Origin: Bombus terrestris
Lineage: Eukaryota > Arthropoda > Insecta > Hymenoptera > Apidae
DNA length: 64,000 bases
Assembly (NCBI RefSeq): GCF_910591885.1
Contig: NW_025963585.1
Location: 124,001-188,000, forward strand
Direction: 5' to 3'
In this document: piece by piece, positions 26,061 through 38,640 of the stretch
Numbering within the stretch: position 1 is the stretch's first letter
Layout of the letters: each line of letters opens with the position of its first letter
Notes under the pieces: model-generated
Seen by the model: only the letters and a program-made list of their open reading frames with translations
What the model was told of the DNA's origin: nothing
Databases searched by the model: none
Position numbers and translations under genes: made by a program

Positions 26061-27620
26061 GTCCCACGTTGTCCCACGTTGTCCCACGTTGTCCCACGAT
26101 GTCCCACGTTGTCCCACGTTGTCCCACGTTGTCCCACGTTGTCCCACGATGTCCCACGTTGTCCCACCTTGTCCCACGTTGTCCCACGTTGTCCGACGTT
26201 GTCCCACGTTGTCCCACGTTGTCCCACGTTGTCCCACGTTGTCCCACGTTGTCCCACGTTGTCCCACGGTGTCCAACGATGTCCAACGGTGTCCAACGGT
26301 GTCCCACGTTGTCCCACGTTGTCCCACGTTGTCCCACGTTGTCCCACGTTGTCCCACGTTGTCCCACGTTGTCCCACGTTGTCCAACGATGTCCAACGGT
26401 GTCCCACGTTGTCCCACGTTGTGCCACGTTGTCCCACGTTGTCCCACGTTGTCCCACGTTGTCCCACGTTGTCCCACGTTGTCCCACGTTGTCCCACGTT
26501 GTCCCACGTTGTCCCACGTTGTCCCACGTTGTCCCACGTTGTCCCACGATGTCCCACGTTGTCCCACGTTGTCCCACGTTGTCCCACGTTGTCCCACGTT
26601 GTCCCACGTTGTCCCACGTTGTCCCACGTTGTCCCACGTTGTCCCACGTTGTCCCACGGTGTCCCACGGTGTCCCACGATGTCCCACGTTCTCCCACGTT
26701 GTCCCACGTTGTCCCACGTTGTCCCACGTTGTCCCACGTTGTCCCACGGTGTCCAACGATGTCCAACGATGTCCAACGGTGTCCCACCTTGTCCCACGTT
26801 GTTCCATGGTTTCCCACGTTGTCCCACGTTGTCCCACGTTGTCCCACGGTGTCCAACGATGTCCAACGGTGTCCAACGGTGTCCAACGGTGTCCAACGGT
26901 GTCCCACGTTGTCCCACGTTGTCCCACGTTGTCCCACGTTGTCCCACGATGTCCCACGTTGTCCCACGTTGTCCCACGTTGTCCCACGATGTCCCACGTT
27001 GTCCCACGTTGTCCCACGTTGTCCCACGGTGTCCCACGTTGTCCCACGTTGTCCCACGATGTCCCACGTTGTCCCACGTTGTCCCACGTTGTCCCACGGT
27101 GTCCAACGATGTCCAACGATGTCCAACGGTGTCCCACGTTGTCCCACGTTGTTCCATGGTTTCCCACGTTGTCCCACGTTGTCCCACGTTGTCCCACGGT
27201 GTCCAACGATGTCCAACGGTGTCCAACGGTGTCCAACGGTGTCCAACGGTGTCCCACGTTGTCCCACGTTGTCCCACGTTGTCCCACGTTGTCCCACGTT
27301 GTCCCACGATGTCCCACGTTGTCCCACGTTGTCCCACGATGTCCCACGTTGTCCCACGTTGTCCCACGTTGTCCCACGTTGTCCCACGATGTCCCACGTT
27401 GTCCCACGTTGTCCCACGTTGTCCCACGTTGTCCCACGGTGTCCAACGATGTCCAACGGTGTCCAACGGTGTCCCACGGTGTCCAACGGTGTCCCACGTT
27501 GTCCCACGTTGTCCCACGTTGTCCCACGTTGTCCCACGTTGTCCCACGATGTCCCACGTTGTCCCACGTTGTCCGACGTTGTCCCACGGTGTCCAACGAT
27601 GTCCAACGATGTCCAACGGT

Positions 27621-27625
27621 GTCCC
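27621..27625. other. Half-unit phase slip (5-bp partial unit)
   Basis: After a D unit ending at 27620 there is GTCCC alone, and a full A unit starts at 27626. This is the only place where the 10-bp register changes. The related copy near 33.9 kb has four full A units (40 bp) between the same D and J landmarks where this site has 15 bp. The slip is therefore best read as a 25-bp deletion in this copy, with GTCCC on both sides of the join. Confidence 0.93.
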
Positions 27626-28545
27626 GTCCCACGTTGTCCCACGTGGTCCCACGTTGTCCCACGTTGTCCCACGGTGTCCAACGATGTCCAACGGTGTCCC
27701 ACGTTGTCCAACGGTGTCCCACGTTGTCCCACGTTGTCCCACGTTGTCCCACGATGTCCAACGGTGTCCCACGTTGTCCCACGTTGTTCCATGGTTTCCC
27801 ACGTTGTCCCACGTTGTCCCACGGTGTCCAACGATGTCCAACGGTGTCCAACGGTGTCCAACGGTGTCCAACGGTGTCCCACGTTGTCCCACGTTGTCCC
27901 ACGTTGTCCCACGGTGTCCAACGATGTCCAACGGTGTCCCACGTTGTCCCACGTTGTCCCACGTTGTCCCACGTTGTCCCACGATGTCCCACGTTGTCCC
28001 ACGTTGTCCCACGTTGTCCCACGTTGTCCCGCGTTGTCCCACGTTGTCCCACGTTGTCCCACGTTGTCCCACGTTGTCCCACGTTGTCCCACGTTGTCCC
28101 ACGTTGTCCCACGTTGTCCCACGGTGTCCAACGGTGTCCAACGATGTCCAACGTTGTCCCACGTTGTCCCACGTTGTCCCACGTTGTCCCACGATGTCCC
28201 ACGTTGTCCCACGTTGTCCCACGTTGTCCCACGGTGTCCAACGATGTCCAACGGTGTCCAACGGTGTCCAACGGTGTCCAACGGTGTCCCACGTTGTCCC
28301 ACGTTGTCCCACGTTGTCCCACGGTGTCCAACGATGTCCAACGGTGTCCAGCGATGTCCAACGGTGTCCCACGTTGTCCCACGTTGTCCCACGTTGTCCC
28401 ACGTTGTCCCACGTTGTCCCACGTTGTCCCACGTTGTCCCACGTTGTCCCACGTTGTCCCACGATGTCCCACGTTGTCCCACGTTGTCCCACGTTGTCCC
28501 ACGTTGTCCCACGTTGTCCCACGTTGTCCCACGGTGTCCAACGAT

Positions 28546-28965
28546 GTCCAACGGTGTCCAACGGTGTCCAACGGTGTCCAACGATGTCCAACGATGTCCA
28601 ACGATGTCCAACGGTGTCAAACGATGTCCAACGATGTCCAACGGTGTCCCACGATGTCCAACGATGTCCAACGATGTCCAACGGTGTCCAACGATGTCCA
28701 ACGGTGTCCAACGATGTCCAACGATGTCCAACGGTGTCCCACGATGTCCAACGATGTCCAACGATGTCCAACGGTGTCCAACGGTGTCCAACGGTGTCCC
28801 ACTATGTCCAACGGTGTCCCACGTTGTCCCACGTTGTCCCACGTTGTCCCACGTTGTCCCACGATGTCCCACGTTGTCCAACGGTGTCCAACGGTGTCCA
28901 ACGATGTCCAACGATGTCCAACGGTGTCCCACGATGTCCAACGATGTCCAACGATGTCCAACGGT
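28546..28965. repeat. C/D-rich module, copy in large unit 1
   Basis: Offset 5,565 bp from 22981-23400 and the same length. It shares GTCAAACGAT (28616). At 28796 it has GTCCCACTAT where the flanking copies have GTCCCACTGT, a change private to this copy. A C unit replaces the GTACAACGAT and the GCCCAACGAT of the earlier copy. Confidence 0.9.
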
Positions 28966-29410
28966 GTCCCACGTTGTCCCACGTTGTCCCACGTTGTCCC
29001 ACGTTGTCCCACGTTGTCCCACGGTGTCCAACGATGTCCAACGGTGTACCACGTTGTCCAACGGTGTCCCACGTTGTCCCACGTTGTCCCACGTTGTCCC
29101 ACGTTGTCCCACGTTGTCCCACGTTGTCCCACGTTGTCCGACGTTGTCCCACGGTGTCCAACGATGTCCAACGGTGTCCAACGGTGTCCAACGGTGTCCA
29201 ACGATGTCCAACGATGTCCAACGATGTCCAACGGTGTCCAACGATGTCCAACGATGTCCAACGGTGTCCCACGATGTCCAACGATGTCCAACGATGTCCA
29301 ACGATGTCCAACGGTGTCCCACGTTGTCCCACGTTGTCCCACGTTGTCCCACGTTGTCCCACGTTGTCCCACGGTGTCCAACGATGTCCAACGGTGTCCA
29401 ACGGTGTCCC

Positions 29411-30150
29411 ACGGTGTCCAACGGTGTCCCACGTTGTCCCACGTTGTCCCACGTTGTCCCACGTTGTCCCACGTTGTCCCACGATGTCCCACGTTGTCCC
29501 ACGTTGTCCCACGTTGTCCCACGTTGTCCCACGTTGTCCCACGTTGTCCCACGGTGTCCAACGATGTCCAACGGTGTCCAACGGTGTCCAACGGTGTCCA
29601 ACGATGTCCAACGATGTCCAACGATGTCCCACGTTGTCCAACGGTGTCCCACGTTGTCCCACGTTGTCCCACGTTGTCCCACGTTGTCCCACGTTGTCCC
29701 ACGTTGTCCCACGTTGTCCCACGTTGTCCCACGTTGTCCCACGTTGTCCCACGTTGTCCCACGTTGTCCCACGTTGTCCCACGGTGTCCAACGATGTCCA
29801 ACGGTGTCCAACGGTGTCCCACGGTGTCCAACGGTGTCCCACGTTGTCCCACGTTGTCCCACGTTGTCCCACGTTGTCCCACGTTGTCCCACGTTGTCCA
29901 ACGATGTCCAACGGTGTCCCACGTTGTCCCACGTTGTTCCATGGTTTCCCACGTTGTCCCACGTTGTCCCACGTTGTCCCACGTTGTCCCACGTTGTCCC
30001 ACGGTGTCCCACGGTGTCCAACGATGTCCAACGGTGTCCCACGTTGTCCCACGTTGTCCCACGTTGTCCCACGTTGTCCCACGTTGTCCCACGTTGTCCC
30101 ACGTTGTCCCACGTTGTCCCACGTTGTCCCACGTTGTCCCACGTGGTCCC
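29411..30150. repeat. 740-bp tandem duplication, left copy
   Basis: F at 29936, the C-to-A transition at 29621 and J at 30136 all recur exactly 740 bp later. Copies 0 and 2 of the large unit have this segment once, so the duplication is specific to copy 1. Confidence 0.88.
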
Positions 30151-30890
30151 ACGTTGTCCAACGGTGTCCCACGTTGTCCCACGTTGTCCCACGTTGTCCC
30201 ACGTTGTCCCACGTTGTCCCACGATGTCCCACGTTGTCCCACGTTGTCCCACGTTGTCCCACGTTGTCCCACGTTGTCCCACGTTGTCCCACGGTGTCCA
30301 ACGATGTCCCACGGTGTCCAACGGTGTCCCACGGTGTCCAACGATGTCCAACGATGTCCAACGATGTCCCACGTTGTCCAACGGTGTCCCACGTTGTCCC
30401 ACGTTGTCCCACGTTGTCCCACGTTGTCCCACGTTGTCCCACGTTGTCCCACGTTGTCCCACGTTGTCCCACGTTGTCCCACGTTGTCCCACGTTGTCCC
30501 ACGTTGTCCCACGTTGTCCCACGGTGTCCAACGATGTCCAACGGTGTCCAACGGTGTCCCACGGTGTCCAACGGTGTCCCACGTTGTCCCACGTTGTCCC
30601 ACGTTGTCCCACGTTGTCCCACGTTGTCCCACGTTGTCCAACGATGTCCAACGGTGTCCCACGTTGTCCCACGTTGTTCCATGGTTTCCCACGTTGTCCC
30701 ACGTTGTCCCACGTTGTCCCACGTTGTCCCACGTTGTCCCACGGTGTCCCACGGTGTCCAACGATGTCCAACGGTGTCCCACGTTGTCCCACGTTGTCCC
30801 ACGTTGTCCCACGTTGTCCCACGTTGTCCCACGTTGTCCCACGTTGTCCCACGTTGTCCCACGTTGTCCCACGTTGTCCCACGTGGTCCC
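30151..30890. repeat. 740-bp tandem duplication, right copy
   Basis: Partner of 29411-30150, with F at 30676 and J at 30876. It differs by several position-5 changes (B or E where the left copy has D or C near 30300-30340), so the two have diverged slightly or one was patched by conversion. Confidence 0.86.
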
Positions 30891-32145
30891 ACGTTGTCCC
30901 ACGTTGTCCCACGGTGTCCAACGATGTCCAACGGTGTCCCACGTTGTCCAACGGTGTCCCACGATGTCCCACGTTGTCCCACGTTGTCCCACGTTGTCCC
31001 ACGTTGTCCCACGTTGTCCCACGTGGTCCCACGTTGTCCCACGTTGTCCCACGGTGTCCAACGATGTCCAACGGTGTCCCACGTTGTCCAACGGTGTCCC
31101 ACGTTGTCCCACGTTGTCCCACGTTGTCCCACGTTGTCCCACGATGTCCCACGTTGTCCCACGTTGTCCCACGTTGTCCCACGTTGTCCCACGTTGTCCC
31201 ACGTTCTCCCACGTTGTCCCACGTTGTCCCACGTTGTCCCACGGTGTCCAACGATGTCCAACGGTGTCCCACGTTGTCCCACGTTGTCCCACGTTGTCCC
31301 ACGGTGTCCAACGATGTCCAACGGTGTCCAACGGTGTCCCACGGTGTCCAACGGTGTCCCACGTTGTCCCACGTTGTCCCACGTTGTCCCACGTTGTCCC
31401 ACGTTGTCCCACGATGTCCCACGTTGTCCCACGTTGTCCCACGTTGTCCCACGTTGTCCCACGTTGTCCCACGTTGTCCCACGGTGTCCAACGATGTCCA
31501 ACGGTGTCCAACGGTGTCCAACGGTGTCCAACGGTGTCCAACGATGTCCAACGATGTCCAACGATGTCCAACGGTGTCCAACGATGTCCAACGATGTCCA
31601 ACGGTGTCCCACGATGTCCAACGATGTCCAACGATGTCCAACGATGTCCAACGGTGTCCCACGTTGTCCCACGTTGTCCCACGTTGTCCCACGTTGTCCC
31701 ACGTTGTCCCACGGTGTCCAACGATGTCCAACGGTGTCCCACGTTGTCCAACGGTGTCCCACGTTGTCCCACGTTGTCCCACGTTGTCCCACGTTGTCCC
31801 ACGTTGTCCCACGTTGTCCCACGTTGTCCCACGTTGTCCCACGTTGTCCCACGTTGTCCCACGTTGTCCCACGTTGTCCCACGTTGTCCCACGTTGTCCC
31901 ACGGTGTCCAACGATGTCCAACGGTGTCCAACGGTGTCCCACGGTGTCCTACGGTGTCCCACGTTGTCCCACGTTGTCCCACGTTGTCCCACGTTGTCCC
32001 ACGTTGTCCCACGTTGTCCAACGATGTCCAACGGTGTCCCACGTTGTCCCACGTTGTTCCATGGTTTCCCACGTTGTCCCACGTTGTCCCACGTTGTCCC
32101 ACGTTGTCCCACGTTGTCCCACGGTGTCCAACGATGTCCAACGGT

Positions 32146-32365
32146 GTCCAGCGATGACCAACGGTGTCCCACGTTGTCCCACGTTTTCCCACGTTGTCCC
32201 ACGTTGTCCCACGGTGTCCAACGATGTCCAACGATGTCCAACGGTGTCCCACGTTGTCCCACGTTGTTCCATGATTTCCCACGTTGTCCCACGTTGTCCC
32301 ACGTTGTCCCACGGTGTCCAACGATGTCCAACGGTGTCCAACGGTGTCCAACGGTGTCCAACGGT
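32146..32365. repeat. 220-bp core module with TGA and GTTCCATGAT, second copy
   Basis: Identical landmarks to 25841-26060 at an offset of 6,305 bp, including the TGA and the altered F unit. I lies at 32496. Confidence 0.93.
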
Positions 32366-34885
32366 GTCCCACGTTGTCCCACGTTGTCCCACGTTGTCCC
32401 ACGATGTCCCACGTTGTCCCACGTTGTCCCACGTTGTCCCACGTTGTCCCACGATGTCCCACGTTGTCCCACCTTGTCCCACGTTGTCCCACGTTGTCCG
32501 ACGTTGTCCCACGTTGTCCCACGTTGTCCCACGTTGTCCCACGTTGTCCCACGTTGTCCCACGTTGTCCCACGGTGTCCAACGATGTCCAACGGTGTCCA
32601 ACGGTGTCCCACGTTGTCCCACGTTGTCCCACGTTGTCCCACGTTGTCCCACGTTGTCCCACGTTGTCCCACGTTGTCCCACGTTGTCCAACGATGTCCA
32701 ACGGTGTCCCACGTTGTCCCACGTTGTGCCACGTTGTCCCACGTTGTCCCACGTTGTCCCACGTTGTCCCACGTTGTCCCACGTTGTCCCACGTTGTCCC
32801 ACGTTGTCCCACGTTGTCCCACGTTGTCCCACGTTGTCCCACGTTGTCCCACGATGTCCCACGTTGTCCCACGTTGTCCCACGTTGTCCCACGTTGTCCC
32901 ACGTTGTCCCACGTTGTCCCACGTTGTCCCACGTTGTCCCACGTTGTCCCACGTTGTCCCACGGTGTCCAACGGTGTCCCACGCTGTCCCACGTTCTCCC
33001 ACGTTGTCCCACGTTGTCCCACGTTTTCCCACGTTGTCCCACGTTGTCCCACGGTGTCCAACGATGTCCAACGATGTCCAACGGTGTCCCACCTTGTCCC
33101 ACGTTGTTCCATGGTTTCCCACGTTGTCCCACGTTGTCCCACGTTGTCCCACGGTGTCCAACGATGTCCAACGGTGTCCAACGGTGTCCAACGGTGTCCA
33201 ACGGTGTCCCACGTTGTCCCACGTTGTCCCACGTTGTCCCACGTTGTCCCACGTTGTCCCACGATGTCCCACGTTGTCCCACGTTGTCCCACGTTGTCCC
33301 ACGATGTCCCACGTTGTCCCACGTTGTCCCACGTTGTCCCACGGTGTCCCACGTTGTCCCACGTTGTCCCACGATGTCCCACGTTGTCCCACGTTGTCCC
33401 ACGTTGTCCCACGGTGTCCAACGATGTCCAACGATGTCCAACGGTGTCCCACGTTGTCCCACGTTGTTCCATGGTTTCCCACGTTGTCCCACGTTGTCCC
33501 ACGTTGTCCCACGGTGTCCAACGATGTCCAACGGTGTCCAACGGTGTCCAACGGTGTCCAACGGTGTCCCACGTTGTCCCACGTTGTCCCACGTTGTCCC
33601 ACGTTGTCCCACGTTGTCCCACGATGTCCCACGTTGTCCCACGTTGTCCCACGATGTCCCACGTTGTCCCACGTTGTCCCACGTTGTCCCACGTTGTCCC
33701 ACGATGTCCCACGTTGTCCCACGTTGTCCCACGTTGTCCCACGTTGTCCCACGGTGTCCAACGATGTCCAACGGTGTCCAACGGTGTCCCACGGTGTCCA
33801 ACGGTGTCCCACGTTGTCCCACGTTGTCCCACGTTGTCCCACGTTGTCCCACGTTGTCCCACGATGTCCCACGTTGTCCCACGTTGTCCGACGTTGTCCC
33901 ACGGTGTCCAACGATGTCCAACGATGTCCAACGGTGTCCCACGTTGTCCCACGTTGTCCCACGTTGTCCCACGTTGTCCCACGTGGTCCCACGTTGTCCC
34001 ACGTTGTCCCACGGTGTCCAACGATGTCCAACGGTGTCCCACGTTGTCCAACGGTGTCCCACGTTGTCCCACGTTGTCCCACGTTGTCCCACGATGTCCA
34101 ACGGTGTCCCACGTTGTCCCACGTTGTTCCATGGTTTCCCACGTTGTCCCACGTTGTCCCACGGTGTCCAACGATGTCCAACGGTGTCCAACGGTGTCCA
34201 ACGGTGTCCAACGGTGTCCCACGTTGTCCCACGTTGTCCCACGTTGTCCCACGGTGTCCAACGATGTCCAACGGTGTCCCACGTTGTCCCACGTTGTCCC
34301 ACGTTGTCCCACGTTGTCCCACGATGTCCCACGTTGTCCCACGTTGTCCCACGTTGTCCCACGTTGTCCCGCGTTGTCCCACGTTGTCCCACGTTGTCCC
34401 ACGTTGTCCCACGTTGTCCCACGTTGTCCCACGTTGTCCCACGTTGTCCCACGTTGTCCCACGGTGTCCAACGGTGTCCAACGATGTCCAACGTTGTCTC
34501 ACGTTGTCCCACGTTGTCCCACGTTGTCCCACGATGTCCCACGTTGTCCCACGTTGTCCCACGTTGTCCCACGGTGTCCAACGATGTCCAACGGTGTCCA
34601 ACGGTGTCCAACGGTGTCCAACGGTGTCCCACGTTGTCCCACGTTGTCCCACGTTGTCCCACGGTGTCCAACGATGTCCAACGGTGTCCAGCGATGTCCA
34701 ACGGTGTCCCACGTTGTCCCACGTTGTCCCACGTTGTCCCACGTTGTCCCACGTTGTCCCACGTTGTCCCACGTTGTCCCACGTTGTCCCACGTTGTCCC
34801 ACGATGTCCCACGTTGTCCCACGTTGTCCCACGTTGTCCCACGTTGTCCCACGTTGTCCCACGTTGTCCCACGGTGTCCAACGAT

Positions 34886-35305
34886 GTCCAACGGTGTCCA
34901 ACGGTGTCCAACGGTGTCCAACGATGTCCAACGATGTCCAACGATGTCCAACGGTGTCAAACGATGTCCAACGATGTCCAACGGTGTCCCACGATGTCCA
35001 ACGATGTCCAACGATGTCCAACGGTGTCCAACGATGTCCAACGGTGTCCAACGATGTCCAACGATGTCCAACGGTGTCCCACGATGTCCAACGATGTCCA
35101 ACGATGTCCAACGGTGTCCAACGGTGTCCAACGGTGTCCCACTGTGTCCAACGGTGTCCCACGTTGTCCCACGTTGTCCCACGTTGTCCCACGTTGTCCC
35201 ACGATGTCCCACGTTGTCCAACGGTGTCCAACGGTGTCCAACGATGTCCAACGATGTCCAACGGTGTCCCACGATGTCCAACGATGTCCAACGATGTCCA
35301 ACGGT
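34886..35305. repeat. C/D-rich module, copy in large unit 2
   Basis: Offset 6,340 bp from the copy at 28546, same 420-bp length. It has GTCAAACGAT at 34956 and GTCCCACTGT at 35136. Confidence 0.9.
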
Positions 35306-37315
35306 GTCCCACGTTGTCCCACGTTGTCCCACGTTGTCCCACGTTGTCCCACGTTGTCCCACGGTGTCCAACGATGTCCAACGGTGTCCCACGTTGTCCA
35401 ACGGTGTCCCACGTTGTCCCACGTTGTCCCACGTTGTCCCACGTTGTCCCACGTTGTCCCACGTTGTCCCACGTTGTCCGACGTTGTCCCACGGTGTCCA
35501 ACGATGTCCCACGGTGTCCAACGGTGTCCAACGGTGTCCAACGATGTCCAACGATGTCCAACGATGTCCAACGGTGTCCAACGATGTCCAACGATGTCCA
35601 ACGGTGTCCCACGATGTCCAACGATGTCCAACGATGTCCAACGATGTCCAACGGTGTCCCACGTTGTCCCACGTTGTCCCACGTTGTCCCACGTTGTCCC
35701 ACGTTGTCCCACGGTGTCCAACGATGTCCAACGGTGTCCAACGGTGTCCCACGGTGTCCAACGGTGTCCCACGTTGTCCCACGTTGTCCCACGTTGTCCC
35801 ACGTTGTCCCACGTTGTCCCACGATGTCCCACGTTGTCCCACGTTGTCCCACGTTGTCCCACGTTGTCCCACGTTGTCCCACGTTGTCCCACGGTGTCCA
35901 ACGATGTCCAACGGTGTCCAACGGTGTCCAACGGTGTCCAACGATGTCCAACGATGTCCAACGATGTCCCACGTTGTCCAACGGTGTCCCACGTTGTCCC
36001 ACGTTGTCCCACGTTGTCCCACGTTGTCCCACGTTGTCCCACGTTGTCCCACGTTGTCCCACGTTGTCCCACGTTGTCCCACGTTGTCCCACGTTGTCCC
36101 ACGTTGTCCCACGTTGTCCCACGGTGTCCAACGATGTCCAACGGTGTCCAACGGTGTCCCACGGTGTCCAACGGTGTCCCACGTTGTCCCACGTTGTCCC
36201 ACGTTGTCCCACGTTGTCCCACGTTGTCCCACGTTGTCCAACGATGTCCAACGGTGTCCCACGTTGTCCCACGTTGTTCCATGGTTTCCCACGTTGTCCC
36301 ACGTTGTCCCACGTTGTCCCACGTTGTCCCACGTTGTCCCACGGTGTCCCACGGTGTCCAACGATGTCCAACGGTGTCCCACGTTGTCCCACGTTGTCCC
36401 ACGTTGTCCCACGTTGTCCCACGTTGTCCCACGTTGTCCCACGTTGTCCCACGTTGTCCCACGTTGTCCCACGTTGTCCCACGTGGTCCCACGTTGTCCC
36501 ACGTTGTCCCACGGTGTCCAACGATGTCCAACGGTGTCCCACGTTGTCCAACGGTGTCCCACGTTGTCCCACGTTGTCCCACGTTGTCCCACGTTGTCCC
36601 ACGTTGTCCCACGTTGTCCCACGTGGTCCCACGTTGTCCCACGTTGTCCCACGGTGTCCAACGATGTCCAACGGTGTCCCACGTTGTCCAACGGTGTCCC
36701 ACGTTGTCCCACGTTGTCCCACGTTGTCCCACGTTGTCCCACGATGTCCCACGTTGTCCCACGTTGTCCCACGTTGTCCCACGTTGTCCCACGTTGTCCC
36801 ACGTTCTCCCACGTTGTCCCACGTTGTCCCACGTTGTCCCACGGTGTCCAACGATGTCCAACTGTGTCCCACGTTGTCCCACGTTGTCCCACGTTGTCCC
36901 ACGGTGTCCAACGATGTCCAACGGTGTCCAACGGTGTCCCACGGTGTCCAACGGTGTCCCACGTTGTCCCACGTTGTCCAACGATGTCCAACGGTGTCCC
37001 ACGATGTCCAACGATGTCCAACGATGTCCAACGATGTCCAACGGTGTCCCACGTTGTCCCACGTTGTCCCACGTTGTCCCACGTTGTCCCACGTTGTCCC
37101 ACGGTGTCCAACGATGTCCAACGGTGTCCCACGTTGTCCAACGGTGTCCCACGTTGTCCCACGTTGTCCCACGTTGTCCCACGTTGTCCCACGTTGTCCC
37201 ACGTTGTCCCACGTTGTCCCACGTTGTCCCACGTTGTCCCACGTTGTCCCACGTTGTCCCACGTTGTCCCACGGTGTCCAACGATGTCCAACGGTGTCCA
37301 ACGGTGTCCCACGGT

Positions 37316-38640
37316 GTCCTACGGTGTCCCACGTTGTCCCACGTTGTCCCACGTTGTCCCACGGTGTCCAACGATGTCCAACGGTGTCCAACGGTGTCCA
37401 ACGGTGTCCAACGGTGTCCCACGTTGTCCCACGTTGTCCCACGTTGTCCCACGATGTCCCACGTTGTCCCACGTTGTCCCACGTTGTCCCACGTTGTCCC
37501 ACGATGTCCCACGTTGTCCCACCTTGTCCCACGTTGTCCCACGTTCTCCCACGTTGTCCCACGTTGTCCCACGTTGTCCCACGTTGTCCCACGTTGTCCC
37601 ACGTTGTCCCACGTTGTCCCACGGTGTCCAACGATGTCCAACGGTGTCCAACGGTGTCCCACGTTGTCCCACGTTGTCCCACGTTGTCCCACGTTGTCCC
37701 ACGTTGTCCCACGTTGTCCCACGTTGTCCCACGTTGTCCAACGATGTCCAACGGTGTCCCACGTTGTCCCACGTTGTGCCACGTTGTCCCACGTTGTCCC
37801 ACGTTGTCCCACGTTGTCCCACGTTGTCCCACGTTGTCCCACGTTGTCCCACGTTGTCCCACGTTGTCCCACGTTGTCCCACGTTGTCCCACGTTGTCCC
37901 ACGATGTCCCACGTTGTCCCACGTTGTCCCACGTTGTCCCACGTTGTCCCACGTTGTCCCACGTTGTCCCACGTTGTCCCACGTTGTCCCACGTTGTCCC
38001 ACGTTGTCCCACGGTGTCCAACGGTGTCCCACGATGTCCCACGTTCTCCCACGTTGTCCCACGTTGTCCCACGTTGTCCCACGTTGTCCCACGTTGTCCC
38101 ACGGTGTCCAACGATGTCCAACGATGTCCAACGGTGTCCCACCTTGTCCCACGTTGTTCCATGGTTTCCCACGTTGTCCCACGTTGTCCCACGTTGTCCC
38201 ACGGTGTCCAACGATGTCCAACGGTGTCCAACGGTGTCCAACGGTGTCCAACGGTGTCCCACGTTGTCCCACGTTGTCCCACGTTGTCCCACGTTGTCCC
38301 ACGATGTCCCACGTTGTCCCACGTTGTCCCACGTTGTCCCACGATGTCCCACGTTGTCCCACGTTGTCCCACGTTGTCCCACGTTGTCCCACGGTGTCCA
38401 ACGATGTCCAACGATGTCCAACGGTGTCCCACGTTGTCCCACGTTGTTCCATGGTTTCCCACGTTGTCCCACGTTGTCCCACGTTGTCCCACGGTGTCCA
38501 ACGATGTCCAACGGTGTCCAACGGTGTCCAACGGTGTCCAACGGTGTCCCACGTTGTCCCACGTTGTCCCACGTTGTCCCACGTTGTCCCACGTTGTCCC
38601 ACGATGTCCCACGTTGTCCCACGTTGTCCCACGTTGTCCC
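37316..38640. repeat. Large higher-order unit, partial copy 3
   Basis: Begins at T (37316). A stretch of about 320 bp holding H, the TGA and the altered F unit is missing just after T. From 37326 it follows copy 2 at an offset of 5,050 bp (GTCCCACCTT at 37516 and 38136, GTGCCACGTT at 37776). It then lacks the B-A-A-E step near 33346 of copy 2 and diverges near 38640, where B, D, E, K follow. The right limit is approximate. Confidence 0.82.

Larger units (their letters stand above)
25641..31945. repeat. Large higher-order unit, copy 1 (6,305 bp)
   Basis: Starts at T (25641) and ends before T at 31946. Landmarks: H 25841 with in-frame TGA, F variant GTTCCATGAT 25961, GTCCCACCTT 26161 and 26781 (620 bp apart), I 26191, GTGCCACGTT 26421, the phase slip at 27621, GTCCCGCGTT 28026, GTCAAACGAT 28616, GTCCCACTAT 28796, GTACCACGTT 29046, J 30136, 30876 and 31016, K 31206. 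Offset to copy 2 is 6,305 bp at the left, 6,315 before the slip, 6,340 after it, and 5,600 at the right. Each step is explained by a 10-bp indel, the 25-bp deletion and the 740-bp duplication. Confidence 0.93.
31946..37315. repeat. Large higher-order unit, copy 2 (5,370 bp)
   Basis: Starts at T (31946), ends before T at 37316. It shares with copy 1 the TGA (32155-32157), GTTCCATGAT (32266), GTCCCACCTT (32466 and 33086, again 620 bp apart), GTGCCACGTT (32726), GTCCCGCGTT (34366) and GTCAAACGAT (34956). It has a plain A at 35386 where copies 0 and 1 have GTACCACGTT. J units at 36476 and 36616 keep the 140-bp spacing of copy 1. The K-to-T distance is 510 bp instead of 740. GTCTCACGTT occurs at 34496, as in copy 0 at 22591. 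Confidence 0.92.
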
